A DNA stretch of 11,673 nt from CF-161 sp035259145 (GTDB taxonomy: Bacteria; Chloroflexota; Dormibacteria; Dormibacterales; Dormibacteraceae): the NCBI GenBank assembly GCA_035259145.1, contig DATFWQ010000164.1, forward strand, positions 1 to 11,673, given 5' to 3'. The position numbers and the translations under genes were made by a program. Below are positions 1 to 5,249 of the stretch, piece after piece; positions within the stretch are counted from its first letter, which is position 1; each line of letters opens with the position of its first letter. The notes under the pieces were generated by a model. It was given only the letters and a program-made list of their open reading frames with translations, did not search any database and was not told where the DNA came from.

Positions 1-352
1 ACGGATGCCGGCGCCAGCTCGGTCAGCGAGACGGCCACGAAGCGCAGCGGACGCCGCTCTTGCATCCGCTCCCAGAGCTGCCTCGCCACGTCGTAGAGGT
101 CCTGCGTGGCGAAGGTCGGCTCGTGCTGTCTGTGTGCGTGGCGCTCGTCCCCCTCCTCGGTGCGGACCCGGACCTCCGTCCGCCTGGCCATCAGTTCGTC
201 CTGCCGGAGCCGGCGACCGAGCCTGTCGCAGAGACCGGCCGGCCGCGGAGTTCGGGTCGGTACAGCTGCTCGATCGAGGCGAAGGCCGAATTCAGGTCGA
301 GGAACAGGACCGACGGGGTGGCCGTGTTGAGACCCAGGCGTTCGGAGTTCAC
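1..352 (-). pseudogene. Y-family DNA polymerase (DinB/ImuB-like), internally deleted and frameshifted; runs off the left edge
   Basis: Two pieces of one translesion polymerase lie head to tail in different frames. The N-terminal piece starts at a GTG (350-352) and reads VLFLDLNSAFASIEQ, the metal-binding first strand and helix of Y-family polymerases, then YRPELRGRPV. It leaves homology and meets a stop at 191-193 after 53 residues. The second piece, in another frame from about 248 to the edge, reads LCDRLGRRLRQDELMARR and then RRPLRFVAVSLTEL, which resembles the C-terminal little-finger domain. Everything between (second catalytic carboxylates, fingers, thumb; roughly 250 residues in a normal protein) is missing. 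The junction falls at about 232-250 beside the palindrome GGCCGGCC. The product cannot be an active polymerase. The family call is firm for the N-terminal piece and fair for the C-terminal piece. Confidence 0.7.
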
Positions 353-424
353 GCGGCCGGCAGGAGGCTCAGCCGCCGGACGTGCAAACGCATGTTCGAA
401 ATCATAGCGCCCGTGGCTCGAGCG

Positions 425-1426
425 TCATCCGGCCTCTCGCAGCAGAAACCCCAGGAATCCTGCGTATCCCAGCATGATGGCGACACCGCCAAGCCGGGTC
501 AGGCCACCCTGGACGCTGGTTATGACCACGGCGGCGAGGCTGAGAACCAGCAACCAGGGGAGCGAGCTCCAGACGCTGGGCATGGTCACACCCAGCCCCA
601 GCACGAGCGCCGGCAGACCGAGACCTGCGGCGAGGTTCAGCGTGTTGCTGTTGAAGGCCTCGCTGACGACGGTGGCGCCCTGGCCGTGCTGAGCCAGACG
701 GACCGCGGCGTAGAGGTTCGGCAGGCCGGTGATGCCGGCCAGGGCAACCGTGCCCACGACGGTCTCCGGGATGTGCCAGCGCCGGCCTAGCAGCACGGCG
801 GTAGTGACCATCACGACGCTCCCCGCCACGATGACCCCGATTGCCGGCACGATGAACCAGACCGGTATCCAGCCCTTGACCGCCCGCATCGGCCTCTCGA
901 CCATCTCCTCCGGGTGGATCTGCCCAGACAGCATGGTCAGGCCTCGTGTCGCTGATCGCGGCAGCGGGAGCCGGCGGATCCAGCGCCGCGGCAGGGCCAG
1001 GAGGACAACGTATGCGGTGAGGATCAGGCCGAACAGGATCACGGTCGCGTGTGGGGAGATCAGCCCGCCCAGCAGACCCGCCGCAACCAACGTCATGAGC
1101 AGGCTCGCCGATCCATCCACCACAGGCACCGCCTTGCGGAAGGGGAGCCGTCCGCTGATGACCCCGGGCAGCCCGAGAAGGGCGGCCAGGTTGAAGAGGT
1201 TGGAGCCGATGATGACGCCGATGCCCACGTCAACGGCCCCGGAGAAGACTGCGGCCGTGGCAGAGGCGATCTCGGGCCCGTCCGCCCCGAGGGCGGTCAG
1301 CAGACCGAGCAGGCCGGCAGCCAGGCCGAGCTTGAAGCCGAGGCGGCTGAGGCCCCAGACGAGCAGCTCACTGGCCGCGAGGGTCGCGGCCAGCGCCCCA
1401 ATAAACGCGAGGACCGCGACGTCTGT
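425..1426 (-). CDS. Sodium/calcium exchanger (CaCA) family membrane protein
   Basis: Integral membrane cation antiporter, probably Ca2+ (or another divalent) against Na+ or H+. The alpha-1 repeat reads GADGPEIASATAAVF then VGIGVIIGSNLFNLAALLG. The alpha-2 repeat reads GTVALAGITGLPNLYAAVR then EAFNSNTLNLAAGLGLPAL. These are the two inverted ion-binding repeats of the family, separated by a charged cytosolic loop and followed by hydrophobic helices; about 334 residues are supported. Homology extends upstream of the first usable start (GTG, 1226-1228), which lies inside alpha-1. A hydrophobic first helix (FIGALAATLAASELLVWGL) is encoded up to about 1426 in the same frame. No ATG, GTG or TTG occurs there before the upstream stop, so the real start is unresolved. 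It lies just downstream of the Sec-OsmC stop (1441-1443) on the same strand and is probably co-transcribed. Confidence 0.8.
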   Translation of the reverse strand, partial: TDVAVLAFIGALAATLAASELLVWGLSRLGFKLGLAAGLLGLLTALGADGPEIASATAAVFSGAVDVGIGVIIGSNLFNLAALLGLPGVISGRLPFRKAVPVVDGSASLLMTLVAAGLLGGLISPHATVILFGLILTAYVVLLALPRRWIRRLPLPRSATRGLTMLSGQIHPEEMVERPMRAVKGWIPVWFIVPAIGVIVAGSVVMVTTAVLLGRRWHIPETVVGTVALAGITGLPNLYAAVRLAQHGQGATVVSEAFNSNTLNLAAGLGLPALVLGLGVTMPSVWSSLPWLLVLSLAAVVITSVQGGLTRLGGVAIMLGYAGFLGFLLREAG

Positions 1427-1440
1427 GGACGTTTGCGTAC

Positions 1441-1908
1441 CTACGCGAAGCCGAGCTCGGTTTGGATGTCGATCGAGCCGCCGATGCTCCTGGCGACCGG
1501 GCAGCGGCTGGCGTGAAAGCTATGCGCGCGCTCGGCGGCCTCTCGCTTGTCTTGAGGGCAGCCGGTCAGCTGATATCGAACGCGAATGCGTTTGATCACC
1601 AGCACCTTGTCCTCGACTTCCACGTCGCCTTCAGCCTCGCACATGAGCCTGCCGTCGCCGGCGTCGATCCCGCGCGCCTCCAGCGCGCCACCCAGGGTGC
1701 CGGTCAGTCAACCGGCAGCGGCTGCCACGACATAATCGAGCGTCGTGGCGTGGTCGGGGTAGAGCCCGGCCGCGGTTCCGTAGTGCTCGCGCACCTCGTC
1801 GTGGGTTCCGAAAACGACGGGTTCGGACTCCACCGGCACATAGGCCCGGCGGATCGGGCCTCGATCGCGAACGACCCTGACCTTCGATACGTATTTCGGC
1901 TGGTCCAC
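1441..1908 (-). CDS. Selenocysteine-containing OsmC-family peroxidase (TGA at 1708-1710 read as Sec67)
   Basis: OsmC-family proteins reduce organic hydroperoxides in the cytosol using a reactive cysteine. From the GTG at 1906-1908 the frame reads 66 residues ending HATTLDYVVAAAAG, then TGA, then LTGTLGGALEARGI and on to a stop at 1441-1443, giving 155 residues. The family has cysteine at this point (pattern AAG-C-LTGT), so the TGA replaces TGC at the catalytic site. The second conserved cysteine is present as C136 in SRCPVARSIGGSIDI. No frameshift is needed and similarity is undisturbed on both sides, which argues for Sec insertion rather than decay. A GAGGAGG ribosome-binding site lies about 10 nt before the GTG. 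Automatic calling would give two fragments (1708-1908 and 1441-1644). The exchanger gene follows; a histidine kinase is divergent. The alternative, a single-base nonsense mutation, is less likely given the hairpin and the second case at 4420. Confidence 0.85.
1672..1688 (-). promoter_or_regulatory. Candidate bacterial SECIS hairpin of the OsmC-family selenoprotein
   Basis: On the minus strand a perfect 6-bp stem GCGCGC/GCGCGC closes a 5-nt loop TGGAG. The loop lies 26-30 nt after the recoded TGA. Bacterial SECIS elements lie inside the coding sequence just downstream of the UGA and carry a conserved G in the apical loop, which SelB binds; both placement and the GG loop fit. Caution: the genome is GC-rich and such stems are common, and no bulged U below the loop is evident. 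Confidence 0.6.
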
Positions 1909-2016
1909 GCCCGGTCAACCTCCTCGGATTTCGCACGCCTTCCCCTGTCGAGCAAGGATCGCAGTCACGAAGGAGTGACAATCCTCTCGTATTGCTTGAA
2001 GGGTAAAGGACAGAAC
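1909..2016. promoter_or_regulatory. Divergent control region between Sec-OsmC and histidine kinase, with a small inverted repeat
   Basis: This 108-nt spacer must hold the promoters of both divergent genes. It contains the perfect inverted repeat GTCAC (1964-1968) / GTGAC (1975-1979) with a 6-nt spacer, which could be an operator or chance. The minus-strand ribosome-binding site GAGGAGG lies close to 1908 and the plus-strand AAGGA near 2006-2010. No confident -35/-10 pair could be assigned. Confidence 0.3.
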
Positions 2017-3075
2017 ATGAGGTTCCGCTCGATGGCGGCCCGGGTAGCGTTCGCCGCCATGCTGGTGTCGGCCCTCGCGGTCGCGGTGGTAGCCGTTGGT
2101 GTCCAGGTTGTCGGTGCCGCCACCTTCGACCGCCTGATGGCTGAACACGGGGCGACGGCAGCCGTCTCCCACGCCATGTTCGACGAGTCGATCACGCGAG
2201 TTCTGCTCGCCGCCTCGGCGCTCGCGATCGCCGGGTCGCTGGCTCTGGCCATTGTCTTCGGACACGTCATCGAGCGGCCGCTGGACGAACTGGCGCGCGC
2301 CGCCCGCAGGATCGCGACAGGAACCTACGACGCCCGCGTGCGGCGACCCGCGGCTCCCGAGCTGGCGTCGGTAGCGGACTCCTTCAACCAGATGGCGGCG
2401 AGCCTCGAGGATCAGGAGCGACAGCGCCGCGACTTGATCCTCAACTTCGCGCACGAGCTCCGGACGCCACTCACGAACCTCCACGGCTACCTGGAGGGGC
2501 TTCGTGAGGGTGTCGTCGTCCCCGACGCCCAGATCTTCGCTTCCCTGCAAGACGAGGTGGCCCGCCTCAGACGGCTGTCCGACTCGCTCGATGCGCTTGC
2601 CGCGGGTGTGGACCCCAAGCAGAGTCCGGAAGAGCTGGACCTGGTGGCGCTGATGAATGCGCTCCTCGACCTGAGCAGACCGCGCTTCAACCGCGGTTCG
2701 ATCACGCTGCACGTTGAGCTCCCACCCCACCTGCCGGCACGAGCCGACCCCGATTCACTGGCCCAGGTGGTCGGGAACCTGCTGCAGAACGCCGCCCGCT
2801 ACACGCCACGTGGTGGGACTGTATGGGTGCGGGCCGAGCAGCAGCGAGATTCGACCCTGGTCTCGGTCGCCAACACAGGCCCGGGCATCCCGGCCGGCGA
2901 CCTGGGTCACGTCTTCGAGCGGTTCTATCGCGTGGAAAAGTCCCGCGATGCCGCCCAGGGCGGCGCCGGCATCGGCCTCGCCCTGGTCAAGGAGCTGGTC
3001 GAGGCGGTGGGCGGCCAGGTCGGTGCCGAATCCGCCAGCGGCATCACCCGCTTCTGGTTCCGGCTGCCGGCATAG
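2017..3075 (+). CDS. Membrane sensor histidine kinase (HAMP-HisKA-HATPase)
   Basis: Two-component sensor kinase of 352 residues. The ATG at 2017 is preceded by AAGGA with 7-nt spacing; the frame is open further upstream, but there it is only the antisense of the OsmC gene. Two membrane helices (about 7-35 and 60-82) bracket a very short external segment of about 25 residues. A HAMP-like linker follows (about 83-135), then the HisKA H-box NFAHELRTPLTNL with His146 as predicted phosphorylation site. The ATPase domain shows the N-box GNLLQNAARYTP (253-264), G1 NTGPGIP (286-292), F-box FERFYRVE and G2 GGAGIGLALVKEL. The C-terminus FWFRLPA is typical. No response regulator is adjacent, so it is an orphan here. 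The short extracellular loop suggests sensing within or close to the membrane. It is divergent from the Sec-OsmC gene and convergent with the methyltransferase. Confidence 0.93.
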   Translation: MRFRSMAARVAFAAMLVSALAVAVVAVGVQVVGAATFDRLMAEHGATAAVSHAMFDESITRVLLAASALAIAGSLALAIVFGHVIERPLDELARAARRIATGTYDARVRRPAAPELASVADSFNQMAASLEDQERQRRDLILNFAHELRTPLTNLHGYLEGLREGVVVPDAQIFASLQDEVARLRRLSDSLDALAAGVDPKQSPEELDLVALMNALLDLSRPRFNRGSITLHVELPPHLPARADPDSLAQVVGNLLQNAARYTPRGGTVWVRAEQQRDSTLVSVANTGPGIPAGDLGHVFERFYRVEKSRDAAQGGAGIGLALVKELVEAVGGQVGAESASGITRFWFRLPA

Positions 3076-3153
3076 CCTGGCGCGCGGACGCCCGGAGCAT
3101 TCGGAACCGCGCCCGAGTCACGCAGTGCGACCGGCGTGCGGATTCCGCGGGGT

Positions 3154-3762
3154 CTACGAGGGGCGTATCACGAGCCGGCCGATGAGCCTGACCGGCAACC
3201 AGCCGGATCGCACGGTCACCCGGCGAGCCAGGTAACCGGCGAACGCCGGGCGCGCCGCGGCCTCAGCGCGCCGCAGCGCGAACCGCAGGTCGTAGATCCA
3301 GGCCTGGCCGGCCGGCGCAAGAACGCGGCGCAGCTCGCGCATCGCAGCACGGCCGTCGGGCCAGTGGTGCTGGCTCATCGTCGACACGACCAGGTCGAAC
3401 GTCCCATCGGGGTAGGGAAGTTCGGCGACGTCTCCGACGACGAAGGTCACACGATCCTCCAGACTGGCGGCCGCGGCGCTCTGCCAGGCGCGCTCGATCA
3501 TGTCGGCCGACAGGTCGAGTCCGTCGATCCTCAGCCCCGGGAGTGCATCAGCGATCGCAAGTGGGACCCGGCCGGGACCAGTGCCCACGTCTAGCACTCG
3601 GTCCCCGTCGGCCAGTCCGACCGCCGCGACGTCGGCCACGACCTGGGCATAGAGGTGGCGGAAGAACCGAGTCGCGATTCGGTCGTAGTGACCGGCCTGG
3701 TGGTCGAACAGGCCCAGCAGGCTGGCTCGGGCGTGGTGGATCCTCCGCGGCAGCTCGTTCAT
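3154..3762 (-). CDS. Class I SAM-dependent methyltransferase
   Basis: A 202-residue Rossmann-fold methyltransferase of the type-11 group. Motif I VLDVGTGPGRVPLAIADAL is the SAM-binding glycine loop. GLDLSADMIERA gives the acidic residue at the end of strand 2, GDVAELPYPDGTFDLV is motif II/III, and STMSQHHWPD is motif IV. The short C-terminus after RRVLAPAG lacks a substrate-specific cap, so the substrate cannot be named. The ATG is preceded by AAGGAG with 6-nt spacing. It lies 31 nt downstream of the TetR-family gene on the same strand and is probably its co-transcribed partner. It converges on the kinase gene across a 78-nt spacer without an obvious terminator. Confidence 0.9.
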   Translation of the reverse strand: MNELPRRIHHARASLLGLFDHQAGHYDRIATRFFRHLYAQVVADVAAVGLADGDRVLDVGTGPGRVPLAIADALPGLRIDGLDLSADMIERAWQSAAAASLEDRVTFVVGDVAELPYPDGTFDLVVSTMSQHHWPDGRAAMRELRRVLAPAGQAWIYDLRFALRRAEAAARPAFAGYLARRVTVRSGWLPVRLIGRLVIRPS

Positions 3763-3793
3763 GACGGTCTCCTTGTTCGGAATCGTAGTGAGG

Positions 3794-4276
3794 TCAGGGC
3801 GACCACCTCAGGATCAGGGCGCGCACGGCGGCCCTCAGCACTTTCGGCGCGGCAGACGGCGCCAGCCGGCCTGCACGCACCTCCTGGCCGGCGGCATGGA
3901 TCAGAGCGAAGCAGCTGGCGACGAGCCATTCCGTCGGGAGATCCGTACGGAACTCCCCCTGCTCGCGACCGCGGTCGATCAGGCCCAGGACACGGGCGAT
4001 GGCGGTCACAAGGAGCCTGTGGCCGGGTTCCCAGCTGAGCTGCTCGGCGGTGGCCTGAGCGATGGCGTCATAGCGGCCCAGCGCACGCCAGCCCACGTCC
4101 AGTGCGCGATCTAGAGCATCGGAGGCCGAGCCCTCGTCGAGCCCGGCGGCGTCGAGCGCCGCACTGGTCGTCAACGTGGCACGCTCCGCGACCGCTTCGA
4201 GCAGGTGCTCCCTGGTCGGAAAGTGGTCAACCCTGGTGCCACTGAGCCGCCATTCGGAAGGAACACGAGCGCCCAC
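3794..4276 (-). CDS. TetR/AcrR-family regulator, ligand-binding part only (HTH missing)
   Basis: The segment DHFPTREHLLEAVAERA is the classic junction between the TetR HTH and its C-terminal dimerisation/ligand domain. Helices follow to the stop: LDRALDVGWRALGRYDA, then WLVASCFALIHAAGQEV and LRAAVRALILRWSP. The usual 40-50 N-terminal residues with the first HTH helices are absent. The frame upstream reads SEWRLSGTRV, a poor match to the recognition helix, and further upstream is only antisense of the Prx-like gene. Two adjacent GTG codons at 4274-4279 are the nearest plausible starts (about 160 residues). Only about 30 nt then separate it from the divergent Prx-like gene, little for two promoters. 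It is probably a 5'-truncated remnant that cannot bind DNA normally. The methyltransferase is the likely downstream partner. Confidence 0.6.
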   Translation of the reverse strand: MGARVPSEWRLSGTRVDHFPTREHLLEAVAERATLTTSAALDAAGLDEGSASDALDRALDVGWRALGRYDAIAQATAEQLSWEPGHRLLVTAIARVLGLIDRGREQGEFRTDLPTEWLVASCFALIHAAGQEVRAGRLAPSAAPKVLRAAVRALILRWSP

Positions 4277-4295
4277 CACCCGGTTGTCGGATGCC

Positions 4296-4301
4296 AGGAG
4301 G
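4296..4301 (+). promoter_or_regulatory. Ribosome-binding site that fixes the start of the Sec Prx-like gene
   Basis: AGGAGG lies 7 nt before the ATG at 4309. Another in-frame ATG at 4291 overlaps this site and has none of its own, so 4309 is preferred. Confidence 0.8.
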
Positions 4302-4308
4302 AAGCGAC

Positions 4309-4779
4309 ATGGAGAAAGCAGCGGAGTTCGAGCTCCCCGACCACACCGGACGGTCCTGGGTCCTCGGTGAGCGGTTGGCCCAAGGCCCCGTCCTCCTCGT
4401 GTTCTACCGGGGCGACTGGTGACCCTACTGCAACGGGCAGTTGGCTTCGTACGCACGAAACTGGGATAGCTTCGAACGGGCAGGTCTGCAGGTGGCTGCG
4501 ATCTGCGTGGACACAGTCGAGCAGAATCTGGCCATGGTGAACAAGCTGCTCCTGCCCTTCCCGGTGCTGAGCGACCCCGACGCACAGGTGATCGAGCCAT
4601 GGGGCGTGCTGAACGCAGCCGAGAGAGGCATCGCCAAGCCGGCCTTGTTCCTGGTTCTGCCGGACTGGTCGGTGCCCTTCTCGTACGTGGGGGAGGACTT
4701 CACCGACCGGCCGACCGACGAAGAGCTGTTCGCCGTCGCCGGCGCCAGCGCCGCAGAGAGCGGCGGCGGGAGGCAGTGA
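4309..4779 (+). CDS. Selenocysteine-containing peroxiredoxin-like protein (UxxC; TGA at 4420-4422 read as Sec38)
   Basis: Thioredoxin-fold protein of the AhpC/TSA/redoxin group, expected to reduce peroxides or disulfides in the cytosol. From ATG 4309 the frame reads MEKAAEFELPDHTG, the usual opening, then VLLVFYRGDW, TGA, PYCNGQLASYARNWDSF. Relatives have a CxxC in this place (GxWCPYC), so the TGA stands for the first cysteine and gives U38-P-Y-C41. After it come LQVAAICVDTVEQN, LPFPVLSDPDAQVIEPWGV and KPALFLVLPDW, all canonical Prx-fold elements. The frame runs without shift to a TGA stop at 4777-4779, for 156 residues. Calling TGA a stop would leave a useless 37-residue peptide and a headless fragment. 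The 70-residue gene begins at the next base. The TetR-like remnant is divergent. A plain nonsense mutation is the alternative; its exact placement on the redox residue makes that unlikely. Confidence 0.87.
4438..4463 (+). promoter_or_regulatory. Candidate bacterial SECIS hairpin of the Prx-like selenoprotein
   Basis: CAGT (4438-4441) pairs with ACTG (4460-4463), then TGGC bulges on the 5' side. TTCGT (4446-4450) pairs with ACGAA (4455-4459), closing the loop ACGC (4451-4454), 29-32 nt after the TGA. A 5'-side bulge below a small apical loop with a G resembles the Escherichia coli SECIS layout. A competing hairpin, ACTGC/GCAGT with loop AACGG (4427-4441), lies nearer the TGA and shares bases, so the active fold is uncertain. 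Confidence 0.5.
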
Positions 4780-4992
4780 ATGGCGCGCGGTGACCCTCCG
4801 TTCCCGCTGGAGCACCTGGTGCCGTACTTTCGCGGCGGCCGCTTTGCGATGGTATCCGTCAAAGGCCGGAGGTACGGTCTGCCACAGCTCGATCGTCAGG
4901 TCGACCGGTACATCGCGATGGCCGACCGCTACATGGCAGCTGCAGTGGCGACCTACCGCCTGCATCGCCAGCGCGAGGCCCAGCAGAAGTAG
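4780..4992 (+). CDS. Small basic hypothetical protein, coupled to the Sec Prx-like gene
   Basis: A 70-residue protein whose ATG directly follows the stop of the Prx-like gene (TGA then ATG, no gap). GGGAGG lies about 8 nt upstream, so translation is probably coupled. The N-terminal third (PPFPLEHLVPYFRGGRFAMV) contains a short hydrophobic/aromatic patch. The C-terminal half (RQVDRYIAMADRYMAAAVAT) looks like one long amphipathic helix ending in basic and glutamine-rich residues (RLHRQREAQQK). No cysteine is present. I do not recognise the family. Position suggests a helper or partner of the Prx-like protein, but this rests on context only. Confidence 0.65.
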   Translation: MARGDPPFPLEHLVPYFRGGRFAMVSVKGRRYGLPQLDRQVDRYIAMADRYMAAAVATYRLHRQREAQQK

Positions 4993-5011
4993 CCGGCCAT
5001 CTGGCGCCGGC
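4992..5011 (+). terminator. Possible hairpin terminator after the 70-residue gene
   Basis: GCCGGC (4992-4997) and GCCGGC (5006-5011) form a 6-bp GC stem with an 8-nt loop, beginning at the last base of the stop codon. No T-run follows (ATGGGGTT), so this is weak as a Rho-independent terminator. Confidence 0.3.
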
Positions 5012-5079
5012 ATGGGGTTAAACGCGGCTCAGCCTGTCTGAGTACCGGCGTCGATTCGCGCATACACGGCCCTGTCCAG

Positions 5080-5243
5080 TGCGAAATCGCGCATTTGTAC
5101 AGATGTGCACTTCCTTGCAGCCTGGAACTCCGCAACCGTACGAATGCGGATCTCCCGACGACTGGGAACTCCGCAGCCGTACAGATGCGGACCTCCCGAG
5201 GACGGGGAACGCCGCCGATGTACGAATGCGTCGTTTCCCGCTG
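5080..5243. repeat. Four 41-nt tandem repeats, each able to form a hairpin around GTAC
   Basis: The core GTAC occurs at 5097, 5138, 5179 and 5220, exactly 41 nt apart. The two central copies are closest: TCCGCA and TGCGGA (5129-5134/5145-5150 and 5170-5175/5186-5191) flank a 10-nt spacer containing GTAC, with outer GGGA-like and TCCC-like arms. The last copy has different arm bases (GGGAACG with CGTTTCCC) that still pair partly. The first copy is the most diverged. A 41-nt period shifts frame each time, so this is not coding. It fills the gap between the convergent 70-residue gene and flippase-like gene. It could act in RNA ends, as a protein-binding array, or as a repeat-family insertion. 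Confidence 0.75.
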
Positions 5244-5249
5244 GTCGGG

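Noticed and set aside
5..790. Long plus-strand open frames across the left end, and others at 729-1595 and 1049-1516
   Set aside because: They lie opposite the polymerase remnant and the exchanger and have low-complexity Arg/Ala/Pro composition without family similarity.
1441..1908. Reading the OsmC gene as a frameshifted or nonsense pseudogene
   Set aside because: Both halves are in one frame, there is no indel, and the single TGA sits at the catalytic cysteine with a suitable downstream hairpin.
3076..3153. Bidirectional terminator between the convergent kinase and methyltransferase genes
   Set aside because: Only short GC pairings (GGCGCG with CGCGCC across a long loop) and no T-run were found.
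5080..5243. CRISPR array
   Set aside because: The whole 41-nt unit is repeated, with no variable spacers between conserved repeats, and no cas genes are present.
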